A DNA stretch of 64,000 nucleotides from assembly GCF_009800965.1 (NCBI RefSeq), contig NZ_WUAF01000001.1:434001-498000 (forward strand), written 5' to 3'. The stretch comes from Cognatazoarcus halotolerans (lineage in GTDB: Bacteria > Pseudomonadota > Gammaproteobacteria > Burkholderiales > Rhodocyclaceae). A program made the position numbers and the translations under genes. Positions 37,308 to 48,375 of this stretch are shown in pieces. Below the pieces are notes generated by a model. That model ran no database searches, was not told the origin of the DNA, and saw only the letters and a program-made list of their open reading frames with translations. Position 1 is the stretch's first letter, and each line of letters opens with the position of its first letter.

Positions 37308-38099
37308 TCAGGCATCGCCGCGGGCCAGGCCGTCGATGACCTGGGCGGCGGCAAAGAGTCCGAAGCTGGCGGTAACCACCATGCTCGACCCGTATCCTGC
37401 GCAACTCAATCCCTGGGGTGCCTCGCCCGAGCCCCTCTCCGTTGCGTAGCGCAGGCGCTCATCGGAGTAGACCGCAGCCACACCGAAACGCCGACGCGGG
37501 TCCCTCGGAAAACCCTGTGTCTGGCGCAGGCTCTTGCGCACCCTGGCCAGCAGCGGGTCCTGCTCGGTACGCGACAGGTCATCCACCCGAATCCTCGCCG
37601 GATCGGTCTTGCCGCCGGCACCGCCGGCGGTGACCACCGGAATCCCGAGACGATGGCACAATCCGATCACCGCCACCTTGACCTTGACCTGATCGATCGC
37701 GTCGATTACCCAGTCGCAACCGGCCAGCAGCGATTCGGCGTTCTCGGCCGTCACGAACTCATCGATCGCATCAACCCGGGCGGCGGGATCGATTGCCCTG
37801 ATTCGCTGCGCCATGGTTTCAACCTTGGCGGCACCCAGAGTCTCTTCGAGCGCATGAATCTGGCGGTTGATGTTCGATTCGGCCACATGATCGAGATCGA
37901 TGAGCACGATGTGCCCGACCCCGCTTCGCGCCAGTGCCTCGGCAGCCCAGGAGCCAACGCCACCGATGCCCATCACGGCCACGCTCGCTGCGCGGATGCG
38001 GGCGAACGCCGCGTCGCCGTAAAGCCGGGCAACCCCGCCAAAACGCCGCTCGCTGGCCGCCGCGACGGGGATGTGATCGGTGCGTTCGGGATCATTCAT
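37308..38099 (-). CDS. tcdA: tRNA threonylcarbamoyladenosine dehydratase
   Basis: The 263-residue E1-like enzyme cyclises t6A37 of tRNA to ct6A using ATP. It has the nucleotide loop MGIGGVGSWAAEAL, IDLDHVAESNINRQ with the ATP-site arginine, VIDAIDQVKVK, and the family end block QGLSCAGYGSSMVVTASFG. I chose MNDPERTDH as start; the frame extends 18 codons further without a match to the family. The gene is single, facing the M23 peptidase gene. Confidence 0.93.
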   Translation of the reverse strand: MNDPERTDHIPVAAASERRFGGVARLYGDAAFARIRAASVAVMGIGGVGSWAAEALARSGVGHIVLIDLDHVAESNINRQIHALEETLGAAKVETMAQRIRAIDPAARVDAIDEFVTAENAESLLAGCDWVIDAIDQVKVKVAVIGLCHRLGIPVVTAGGAGGKTDPARIRVDDLSRTEQDPLLARVRKSLRQTQGFPRDPRRRFGVAAVYSDERLRYATERGSGEAPQGLSCAGYGSSMVVTASFGLFAAAQVIDGLARGDA

Positions 38100-38204
38100 G
38101 AAGGACAGCCTGAATCGATGCAGAGGCGGATCATACACAGGGCCCGCACGCACTTGAACTCCCTGGCGCCGCTACCATCGAAGCACGCAAGGAGGACGAT
38201 CCCG

Positions 38205-38882
38205 ATGCCCCGCATTCTGCTCAGAATTCTGGTTTGCGTAGCGCTCGCCAGTGCCGTTCCGGCCATGTCGGCCATGGCCCAGCCGTTGGATGCCGCGCAG
38301 TTCAGCGCCGAAGGTGTCGCCGCCTACGACAAGGGCGACCTTACGGAAGCCGCCCGCCTGTTTGAACTTGGTGCGCGTGGCGGCAATCGGCTAGCGAGCT
38401 TCAACTACGCAATGATGCTTTACCGGGGAGAAATCGACTCCGACGAGAGCAACGCCGCATGGCGTTGGCTTCGCCGCGCAGCGCAAGCCGGGCTGGCGCA
38501 GGCCCAATACAATTTCGGGCTGTTATATGAACACGGGGATGGCGTGAAGCGCGACTATGCAGTTGCCCACGAATGGTTTGGCCGCGCGGCCGGACAGGGT
38601 TTGCGAGACGCCCAGATGAGTCTCGCCACCCAGTATTTCGTCGGACAGGGCGTTCCCCGGGACTACAGGCTCGCTGCCCGCTGGTACCAGGCCGCAGCCG
38701 AGGCGGGCGACCCCGGCGCGCAATACATCATTGGTCACATGTTCGAAGAGGGGTACGGGAAAGACAAGGATACCCGGCTGGCGGCCTACTGGTACCGTCA
38801 GGCCGCCGAACAGGGCGACCCCGCCGCCCGCATCAAGTACGAAACCCTGTCTGCCGAACTCAAGGCCGCGGCCGGGCGCTGA
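38205..38882 (+). CDS. Sel1-repeat protein, secreted
   Basis: A 225-residue protein with a signal peptide ending near AMAQ (residue 25) and about five Sel1-like (TPR-related) repeats such as AQAGLAQAQYNFGLLYEHGDGV and AAEAGDPGAQYIIGHMFEEG. Repeats of this kind mediate protein contacts in the periplasm. The start is supported by AAGGAGGACGATCCCG; a longer frame from upstream is antisense to tcdA and was rejected. It has no operon partner. Confidence 0.88.
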   Translation: MPRILLRILVCVALASAVPAMSAMAQPLDAAQFSAEGVAAYDKGDLTEAARLFELGARGGNRLASFNYAMMLYRGEIDSDESNAAWRWLRRAAQAGLAQAQYNFGLLYEHGDGVKRDYAVAHEWFGRAAGQGLRDAQMSLATQYFVGQGVPRDYRLAARWYQAAAEAGDPGAQYIIGHMFEEGYGKDKDTRLAAYWYRQAAEQGDPAARIKYETLSAELKAAAGR

Positions 38883-38957
38883 GGACTCCCGGCCAATCGA
38901 CCCCCGCAGACTGGTGCCCGGGCGACGGACGGCCATCGCCGAAACCGCCAGAGAAGG

Positions 38958-39899
38958 TCAGCGGCTATCGAGCCAGACCCCGAGGCCCTGCGCGTTGAGT
39001 TCGATGTCCATCTCAAGCAAGGTACGCAGTGCAGCGCCATCCAGCGGCCAACCTTGTCTCAGACACTCGTCATCCACGAGCGCCTCCAGCCCCGCCCGGA
39101 TCCTGCGATGCCGATCCACACCCTCACCGACCGCAGCCTCCGCGATCGCCACGTGCGCATCGATCAGGCGATGCAGGTCCGCCGCCAAGCGCGGGACTTC
39201 GGTGACCCGACTGTAGTGAGTCAGATACATGGCGGTGGGCTGATAGGCGACAAGCCGGTCAATCGACGCATGCATGGCCTGCGGGTCAAACTGTACTGGC
39301 GTGGTCGTCGGAAATACTGAAGGGCGGCCGTCCACATCGAGTTCGCGGTAGGAAAGGCCAAAGGTGTCTCCGGTAAAGAAGGCACGCGCGCCGTGATCGA
39401 AAATGCAGACGTGATGACGCGCATGGCCCGGCGTATCAAGGAACTCGAATCGCCGTCCCCCCATCTCGATGACACATCCGTCTACCGCCTCGATGATGCG
39501 CTCCTGCGCAACGGGGATGATCTCGCCATAGAGTCGCCGCGCCGTCTCCTCCCCGTATACCGCGACGGATCCGGCCCATAATTTCGACGGATCAGCCATG
39601 TGGCGCGCACCACGTGGATGGACCACCAGCCTCGCTTCGGGACACGCCCGCATCAGCGCGCCAGCCCCTCCCGCGTGATCAAGATGAATATGGGTAAGCA
39701 TGACGAAATCGACGGCCGAAACGGACAGGCCGAGGTACGCAAGTGCTTCCATCACGCGCGGCACCGAGTCGTTGGTACCGGTGTCGATCACGGCCACACG
39801 CCCCGAGTGCTCGACCAGATGAATTGCATCGAGCAGTGGCCGACCGTAACCGGAATCGAGCGCATGGATTCCGTCCGGATGGGTGCGGAGCTCTTTCAT
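38958..39899 (-). CDS. Metallo-beta-lactamase-fold hydrolase
   Basis: A 313-residue MBL-fold enzyme with the metal motif THIHLDHAGG (His70, His72, Asp74, His75), later His in TPGHARHH, Asp in FTGDTFG and His in LTHYS, so both metal sites look complete. The substrate is unknown; length and motifs fit a subgroup near glyoxalase II-like and lactonase-like enzymes. The ATG of MKELRTHP lies behind GGAGAGAGACCAG, which rules against the ATG five codons upstream, itself part of that ribosome site. Confidence 0.85.
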   Translation of the reverse strand: MKELRTHPDGIHALDSGYGRPLLDAIHLVEHSGRVAVIDTGTNDSVPRVMEALAYLGLSVSAVDFVMLTHIHLDHAGGAGALMRACPEARLVVHPRGARHMADPSKLWAGSVAVYGEETARRLYGEIIPVAQERIIEAVDGCVIEMGGRRFEFLDTPGHARHHVCIFDHGARAFFTGDTFGLSYRELDVDGRPSVFPTTTPVQFDPQAMHASIDRLVAYQPTAMYLTHYSRVTEVPRLAADLHRLIDAHVAIAEAAVGEGVDRHRRIRAGLEALVDDECLRQGWPLDGAALRTLLEMDIELNAQGLGVWLDSR

Positions 39900-40117
39900 C
39901 TGGTCTCTCTCCATTGCATTGCGGATTCAGTGAAGACGGCGATTCTACAGTCTGATGGGCAAGCAATCGTGATCCCGTTGCCCCATGTCAATGCCCGGCA
40001 GCCGATTCAGTGCTTTACTGACATCAGAACGGGGAGAAAGAGAAGCGTACGACCGCTCAGGCAGACGGCGTCGGACATCCCTGAAGCCTGTCCAAAGGCA
40101 AAAATGGAGGGAACATC

Positions 40118-40381
40118 ATGCTCACGCTACAAGACTGCATCGAACTATCGGACCTGGACGAGGAAGAAATTCTCGCCATTGCCGAACACGAGCATATTCC
40201 GGAAATGGTCGCGGTCGAACTCGGTTCGTATCTGGTGCATACGCCGAGTGGTGAAAAGCGCATCAAACGGATGATCTGCGACGACCTCGACGACGCACGC
40301 GCCAAGGGCGACAAGCGCCGTGTGGCGATGCTCAAGATGGTACTCAAACACTACGTCGAGCATCACGGCGGCGGGCTTTAG
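40118..40381 (+). CDS. Conserved small protein of unknown function
   Basis: I do not recognise a named family. The 87 residues are acidic at the start (ELSDLDEEEILAIAEHEHIPEM) and basic towards the end (SGEKRIKRMICDDLDDARAKGDKRRVAMLK), and look all-helical and soluble. A strong ribosome site GGAGGG sits six bases before the ATG. It is preceded by 218 bases without a gene and followed 44 bases later by patB. Confidence 0.7.
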   Translation: MLTLQDCIELSDLDEEEILAIAEHEHIPEMVAVELGSYLVHTPSGEKRIKRMICDDLDDARAKGDKRRVAMLKMVLKHYVEHHGGGL

Positions 40382-40425
40382 GCGAGCAGACGTTAAACTC
40401 GGGGCTGCCATCACCGGAGCCCTGC

Positions 40426-41607
40426 ATGTCCAGCATCTCAGACTTTCAGCACACCATCGACCGCCGGAGCGTTCCGGGCGAGAAGTGGGGTCGATATCAT
40501 GATCGCGACGTCATCCCGATGTGGGTCGCCGACATGGATTTCGCGGCCCCGCCAGTCGTCCTGGACGCGCTTCACACACGCATCGATCATGGCGTGTTCG
40601 GCTATGCCGATGCATGGCCCGGCCTTGCGGATGCCGTGATCGCCGGCATCGAAAGGGATCACGGCTGGCGGATCGAGGCCGACTGGCTGGTCTGGTTGCC
40701 AGGGGTGGTCACCGGGTTCAATCTCGCCTGCCGGATCGTCGGCGAACCGGGTGACGGAATCTTTACCGCGACGCCGGTATACCCGCCGTTTCTCTCGGCG
40801 CCCGGCAATGCCGACCGCAAGCTGCAGCAATGCCCCTTGGTACTGCGTGACGGTCGCTGGGAGTGGGACTGGGCCTCCGTGGAGCGCACGCTCACCCCCG
40901 AAAGCCGCCTTTTCATGCTGTGCAACCCGCACAATCCCGTCGGCCGGGTGTTCTCCCGCGAGGAGCTGCAACGAATCGCAATCATTGCCGAACGACATGA
41001 CATGGTGATCTGCTCCGACGAGATTCATTGCGGCCTGGTGCTCGACGATACGACCCCACATATTCCGATTGCCTCGCTCGACCAGGACGTGGCCCGTCGT
41101 ACGATTACGCTCATGGCGCCGAGCAAGACCTGGAACATCGCCGCGCTCTACTGCGCGTTCGCCATCATTCCCGACCCAACACTGCGCGCCCGCTACCGGC
41201 GCGCGATGCGCGGCATAGTGCCCCACCCCAACGTCCTCGGCATGGTCGCCACCGAGGCAGCCTACGCGCACGGCGAAGCGTGGCGGCTGGAACTGCTCGA
41301 GGTATTGAGGCAGAACCGCCAAAAGGTAGTCGACGAAATCGCGCGCCTTCCCGGACTTGCCTGCACGATGCCAGAAGCGACCTATCTGGCATGGATCGAC
41401 TGCCGGCAACTCATCGCCGAACGCAACATCGATTCGCCGGTACGCTTCTTCGAGGAGGCCGGAGTGGGCCTTTCCGACGGGGCGCCCTTCGGTGCGCCGG
41501 GCTTCGTCCGGCTAAATTTCGGCTGTCCGCCGGCAATCCTTGACGAGGGCCTCACCCGCATCAGGAAGGCCGTGTCAGGCCGCCCGGACCATGCGTCGCC
41601 CGGATGA
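40426..41607 (+). CDS. patB: PatB/MalY-type cystathionine beta-lyase
   Basis: A 393-residue PLP enzyme of the MalY/PatB class, which splits C-S bonds of cystathionine or cysteine conjugates. Family blocks are all there: the RRSVPGEKWGRY start, DVIPMWVADMDF, VYPPFLS, LCNPHNPVGRVF, ICSDEIHCGL and the cofactor lysine Lys234 in MAPSKTWNIAAL. It probably works in methionine synthesis or sulfur release. E. coli MalY also represses MalT, but no maltose genes are present here. Confidence 0.92.
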   Translation: MSSISDFQHTIDRRSVPGEKWGRYHDRDVIPMWVADMDFAAPPVVLDALHTRIDHGVFGYADAWPGLADAVIAGIERDHGWRIEADWLVWLPGVVTGFNLACRIVGEPGDGIFTATPVYPPFLSAPGNADRKLQQCPLVLRDGRWEWDWASVERTLTPESRLFMLCNPHNPVGRVFSREELQRIAIIAERHDMVICSDEIHCGLVLDDTTPHIPIASLDQDVARRTITLMAPSKTWNIAALYCAFAIIPDPTLRARYRRAMRGIVPHPNVLGMVATEAAYAHGEAWRLELLEVLRQNRQKVVDEIARLPGLACTMPEATYLAWIDCRQLIAERNIDSPVRFFEEAGVGLSDGAPFGAPGFVRLNFGCPPAILDEGLTRIRKAVSGRPDHASPG

Positions 41608-41747
41608 CCGATATACTCGACATCGACAACACGCCTGCGCCGACATGAAGAACGTCGGCGAGAAGCGCCCTCCGGTCCCCTGCAACAAGCCTCGCATGGC
41701 CGGGTTTCGCGGCCAGGCATAACGCATCAATTCAAAGGAGGATCGCT

Positions 41748-42404
41748 ATGACCGAACAGACGTGGTGGCTCGTGGGCGTCGCGGCAGTGTTTGCCGCAGC
41801 CGTGGTCGGTTTCTTCATCGGCCGCGGCTTCGGGGGTGCCAGGAAGCGCGTCGAAGAACTCGAGGCGGAGGTGTCGCGCCAGAAAGACGAGATCTCCGAC
41901 TACAAACGGGAGGTCGAGTCCCACTTCGACAAGACCGCTGGCCTGGTCGCCTCGATGGCGGGCTCTTACAGGGACTTGTTCGAACACCTCTCGTCCGGCT
42001 ACGAGAAGCTCGCCAGCGGATCGACGCAGGCTCTCTTCAGGGAACGGGTGACCGGACTGCTGCTGGGCGGCGCGGCAGCCTCCGCCACCTGGTCGGACAG
42101 TGAGGCTGCCAACCGGGTCGATGCGGAAGACGCCGAAACCATCGACCCGACCAAACCAGCCCCATCGGGTGAAGACGATGGGCCAGCACCGACTCAGACG
42201 ACCCCACCGGACGGCAGTACCGAGGCCCCTGCTGCCGAGCCGGCGGGGGTGCCATCGGAGGAGGCCACGGCCCCTTCATCGCGGGATGCCGCCCAGACCG
42301 TGCTTCGAGACGAAAGCCCGGACGAACCCACCGAGAAGACCTTCGGCGAGCTTTACAGAAACGACGCTTCGTCACCCGAAAAAGAGAGCGGCGAACGTCC
42401 CTGA
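41748..42404 (+). CDS. yhcB: YhcB/ZapG-like membrane protein with long acidic tail (DUF1043)
   Basis: The N-terminus has one membrane span (about 7-25, ending GFFIGRGFGG) and a coiled coil (about 32-62), followed by KTAGLVASMAGSYRDLFEHLSSGYEKLA, the signature of DUF1043. YhcB (ZapG) of E. coli is a division and envelope protein of about 130 residues. This one has 218: residues from about 110 on form a Pro-, Glu- and Thr-rich low-complexity tail. The ribosome site AAAGGAGGAT is strong. A terminator follows. Confidence 0.87.
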   Translation: MTEQTWWLVGVAAVFAAAVVGFFIGRGFGGARKRVEELEAEVSRQKDEISDYKREVESHFDKTAGLVASMAGSYRDLFEHLSSGYEKLASGSTQALFRERVTGLLLGGAAASATWSDSEAANRVDAEDAETIDPTKPAPSGEDDGPAPTQTTPPDGSTEAPAAEPAGVPSEEATAPSSRDAAQTVLRDESPDEPTEKTFGELYRNDASSPEKESGERP

Positions 42405-42465
42405 GCAGCTGCACATCTCACCGGCGGTGCGGGCAAGCGTGCCCCGTCCGGCCCCCAGAAAAACT

Positions 42466-42490
42466 AAGGCCCCGCCGCGTGCGGGGCCTT
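42466..42490. terminator. Bidirectional terminator between yhcB and ssb
   Basis: Stem AAGGCCCCGC / GCGGGGCCTT with a five-base loop. Read on the minus strand (from ssb) it is followed by AGTTTTT; on the plus strand by TCC. Confidence 0.85.
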
Positions 42491-42519
42491 TCCATTACGG
42501 CAGAACAGGGGATATTGGC

Positions 42520-43002
42520 TCAGAATGGGATATCGTCATCGAAATCGCCAAAACCGCCACTCGACGGCGCCGCCGGTTTGCGGGCAGATGGCGCAGGACG
42601 ACTCTGCGGCGCATCGAAGTCACCCGGGTCGCTGCCCCGCGATGGCGCATCACTACCACCCATACCCTGACGGCTGCCGAGCATCTTCATCTCGTCACCA
42701 CGAATCTCGGTGGTGTAGCGGTCCTGCCCCTCCTTGTCCTGCCACTTGCGCGTCTGAATGCGGCCTTCCACGTAGATCTGGCTACCCTTCCGCAGGTATT
42801 GGCCGGCGATCTCGGCGAGTTTTCCGAAAAACACGACCCGGTGCCATTCGGTATTTTCCTTGCGCTCACCACTGTTCCTGTCCTTCCAGGTTTCGGTCGT
42901 GGCCAGACGCAGATTGCAGATCGCGTCGCCCGAAGGCGCGTATCGGGTTTCCGGATCGGCGCCCAGATTGCCGATCAGGATTACTTTGTTCAGCGATGCC
43001 AT
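42520..43002 (-). CDS. ssb: Single-stranded DNA-binding protein
   Basis: A 160-residue SSB with the OB fold in residues 1-110 ([43 protein letters not shown]), a flexible Gly/Pro/Ser-rich linker and the acidic tip DDDIPF that recruits replication and repair proteins. The ribosome site GAGGAG is good. It follows the MFS gene by 29 bases on the same strand and is near uvrA, the usual neighbourhood of ssb in beta- and gammaproteobacteria. Confidence 0.97.
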   Translation of the reverse strand: MASLNKVILIGNLGADPETRYAPSGDAICNLRLATTETWKDRNSGERKENTEWHRVVFFGKLAEIAGQYLRKGSQIYVEGRIQTRKWQDKEGQDRYTTEIRGDEMKMLGSRQGMGGSDAPSRGSDPGDFDAPQSRPAPSARKPAAPSSGGFGDFDDDIPF

Positions 43003-43031
43003 GCCAGACTCCTCTTCTCGAAATTATTGAT

Positions 43032-44237
43032 TCAGCTTGCGGTCGCGCTTGTACGGGCGCGCACTGCCGGCGCCACCATGCCGGCCGCCGCGAGCAGCCA
43101 GCAGATGGCCAGGCCGCCGCAAAAGAGATTCACCATTCCCGCGCCATGATGCTTGGCGATCCACCCGCCCAAAGCCCCGCCCAGGAAAAGACCGATCGAC
43201 TGCAGGGTATTGTAGATCCCGAGCGCGGTCCCCTTGGCGCTGGCCGGTGCCACCCTAGAGATCCACGACGGCTGGGTTGCCTCGAGGATATTGAAGGCCA
43301 CGAAGAAAAGCGTCAGCCACAAAGCCAGTGGCATCAGGCCATGGCCGTACAGGTAGAAGCCCATCTGCACCACCAACAGAAGTCCGATCGACAGGTTGAA
43401 AACCAGCTTCATGCGTCCGTGCTTCTCCGCCACTATCACGGCCGGCACCATGAACACGAAGGAAACCAGCACCGCCGGCAGATAGACCTTCCAGTGCTCG
43501 GCGAGCGGCAGGTGCCCCGTCGCCACCAGCGCCGACGGCACCAGCACCCACATTGCCGTCTGCATCAAATGCAGGCAGAAAACCCCGAAATTCAGCCTCA
43601 TCAACTGCGGATCGAGCAGGATATCGACGATCCGGCCGGTGGCACGCGGCACCGGCGGCGCTGCGGGCACCACGGTGAGCAGTACGACGATTGCCAGCAG
43701 CGCGAGCACCGCCGTAAGCCAGAAGATGCCGGACATCCCGATCCACGCGTACAACGCGGGGGAGAGCACCAGCGAGCCCGCGAAAACGAGACCGATCGAC
43801 GCTCCGATCATCGCCATCACCTTGGTGCGGTGCTGCTCTCGGGTCAGGTCGGCCGCCAGCGCGGTCACCGCGGCAGAGATGGCGCCCGCGCCTTGCAGCA
43901 CCCGGCCGGCGATCATCATGTGCATGTTGGTTGCCATCGCGGCAAGCATGCTGCCGAGGGCAAACAGCAACAGGCCAAACACGATCACCGGTTTTCGGCC
44001 AAAGCGGTCAGATGCGGCTCCGAAGGCCAGTTGCAGGCAGGCCTGGGTCAGACCATAGGCCCCCAGCGCCAGCCCTACCATGGAGAGGTCTTCGCCTCCG
44101 GGAAGCGTCTTGGCGTAGACAGCGAAGACGGGGAGGATGAGAAACAGGCCGAGCATGCGCAAGCCGAAGATCGAGGCCAACGTGGCACCAACACGACGCT
44201 CTTCGGGGCTCATCCGGTCTGACGCGGTCTTGGACAT
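43032..44237 (-). CDS. Major facilitator superfamily transporter
   Basis: A 401-residue carrier with about 12 membrane spans and the MFS loop motif GAASDRFGRKPVI between spans 2 and 3. It resembles drug or metabolite efflux carriers often found between ssb and uvrA in betaproteobacteria. No substrate can be inferred. I chose the start MSKTASDRMSPEERR because the family begins near here; the frame is open across the uvrA promoter, which argues against the longer form. It is divergent from uvrA. Confidence 0.88.
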   Translation of the reverse strand: MSKTASDRMSPEERRVGATLASIFGLRMLGLFLILPVFAVYAKTLPGGEDLSMVGLALGAYGLTQACLQLAFGAASDRFGRKPVIVFGLLLFALGSMLAAMATNMHMMIAGRVLQGAGAISAAVTALAADLTREQHRTKVMAMIGASIGLVFAGSLVLSPALYAWIGMSGIFWLTAVLALLAIVVLLTVVPAAPPVPRATGRIVDILLDPQLMRLNFGVFCLHLMQTAMWVLVPSALVATGHLPLAEHWKVYLPAVLVSFVFMVPAVIVAEKHGRMKLVFNLSIGLLLVVQMGFYLYGHGLMPLALWLTLFFVAFNILEATQPSWISRVAPASAKGTALGIYNTLQSIGLFLGGALGGWIAKHHGAGMVNLFCGGLAICWLLAAAGMVAPAVRARTSATAS

Positions 44238-44244
44238 GCGGGGT

Positions 44245-44273
44245 TTGGTCAGGCAAGGTGAATTGCGTATATT
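44245..44273 (+). promoter_or_regulatory. Possible uvrA promoter
   Basis: TTGGTC (44245-44250), 17-base spacer, TATATT (44268-44273), 30 bases before the uvrA start. I find no CTG-N10-CAG LexA box in the 66-base gap. Confidence 0.45.
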
Positions 44274-44303
44274 AGCAGGTTGCTCACCGCACCCGTCGGA
44301 CAC

Positions 44304-47138
<2,835 letters not shown>

Positions 47139-47231
47139 ACTGGCGAGCGGCGGTGCCGGACTGGCAAACGGCGCCCTCCACATACCTCTTTGGTGATAGT
47201 CTCGAACAAATCACGGGATGGAGGTCCATCA

Positions 47232-47528
47232 ATGGCCACTCCGGAAGAAGCGCGCGAAAGGTATCTGCACCGCATCGAAAGCAGACTGAAGTTCCTGGCC
47301 TTGCTCGAGCGCAGCGAATTGGCGGTTTACCTGCCCAGCGACGAATTCATGCGCAAACGGCAGGCCCGGAACCTGGCGAAATCTCTCGCACGACCAAGTG
47401 AATTGCCCTTGCTTCCCGCAGAGCTGATCGACGAGGCAGCCCAGCAACTCCTCAAGGGGCTAGAGCAAATGCAGCCACGGTTGCCGCATGACGTGCAGTA
47501 CCGGAACCGCATCAGGCGCGACTGGTAG
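47232..47528 (+). CDS. Small hypothetical protein
   Basis: I do not recognise this 98-residue protein. It is basic and helical (ATPEEARERYLHRIESR, MRKRQARNLAKSLARPSE), without membrane spans or cysteines. The ATG follows GGAGGTCCATCA. It stands 93 bases after uvrA on the same strand and could be transcribed with it, but no functional link is evident. Confidence 0.6.
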   Translation: MATPEEARERYLHRIESRLKFLALLERSELAVYLPSDEFMRKRQARNLAKSLARPSELPLLPAELIDEAAQQLLKGLEQMQPRLPHDVQYRNRIRRDW

Positions 47529-47546
47529 TCTTGGCAGCCGGCCGTC

Positions 47547-47927
47547 TCAATCGGCCGCATGTCTGCGCAGTGCGTCGAGCGTGATGATCTTCAGGGCATC
47601 ACGGTGAGTCGCAGCCAGCACCACCAGTGGCGCTGCGCCCGCCTCGTACGCTTCGAGCCAGCGTACCGCGCACAGACACCAACGATCTCCAGGCTTGAGT
47701 CCCGCAAATCGATACTCGGGCCGCGGCGTGCTTAGATCGTTGCCGCGCAATCTGGAGAACGTGAGAAACGCCTCGGTCATCTTTGCGCACACGAGATGAC
47801 GCGCCGGATCATCGGGCGTTGATTCGCAGCATCCCGTGCGAAAGAATCCCGTCAATGGCGCGTAGGAACAGGCGAGCAAAGGCTCGCCAAGAACATTGAC
47901 CGCCCCGCTCTGAATTACTCCACTCAC
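47547..47927 (-). CDS. DUF2237 family protein
   Basis: A 126-residue protein with the family pattern NVLGEPLLACSYAPLTGFFRTGCC, then HLVCAKMTEAFL and PGDRWCLCAVRWLEA. The conserved cysteines suggest a metal or redox site, but no function is known for the family. The GTG start has an excellent ribosome site (AAGGAGGTATC). It is the last gene of a minus-strand run with the LapA-like gene but 95 bases apart. Confidence 0.82.
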   Translation of the reverse strand: MSGVIQSGAVNVLGEPLLACSYAPLTGFFRTGCCESTPDDPARHLVCAKMTEAFLTFSRLRGNDLSTPRPEYRFAGLKPGDRWCLCAVRWLEAYEAGAAPLVVLAATHRDALKIITLDALRRHAAD

Positions 47928-48022
47928 GATACCTCCTTACCCGTTCCAGCTTCACCGCGTTCCGGATCGACAACTTCGCGCTCCCGCCCGAGCTCCGCGC
48001 TCTTGGAATCAGCATCGCGGGT

Positions 48023-48325
48023 TCAGTCTGAACCATCAGCAACCGTACCCGATGTCGTCGGCGAAGGAGCGCCAGGCGTGCCGGTGCGCGCTTCTAGCGC
48101 TGCCAACCGCTTGTGAGCGCCTTTCGCATCCTTCCGCGCCCGAATGCCCCAAGGCAATACGGTGATCGCACCGATCAGGAAACCCAGCAGCAAGGCCCCC
48201 AGAATCGCAACCGCCAGATAGGTTTCGGCATGCCAGACGACAAAGGTAATGGGCACCGGGGCAACGTTCTGGATTGCGAAAACGCCACCAAGAACGGCAA
48301 GAATGGTCAACAGCACGCTGCGCAT
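48023..48325 (-). CDS. LapA-domain (DUF1049) membrane protein
   Basis: A 100-residue protein with two membrane spans (about 4-20 and 38-60) and the LapA-family look FAIQNVAPVPITFVVWHAE. In E. coli LapA (YciS) works with LapB in lipopolysaccharide assembly control. The tail from residue 75 is a short coiled or disordered stretch. No lapB gene lies next to it, so the role is inferred from the domain only. Confidence 0.82.
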   Translation of the reverse strand: MRSVLLTILAVLGGVFAIQNVAPVPITFVVWHAETYLAVAILGALLLGFLIGAITVLPWGIRARKDAKGAHKRLAALEARTGTPGAPSPTTSGTVADGSD

Positions 48326-48375
48326 GAATCCCCCTTCTGACTACTGACCGCCGGCACCGGCTCAAGCCGGCCCGC

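Noticed and set aside
39900-40117. Possible small RNA or promoter in the gap before the 87-residue gene
   Set aside because: No convincing hexamer pair or stable hairpin found by eye.
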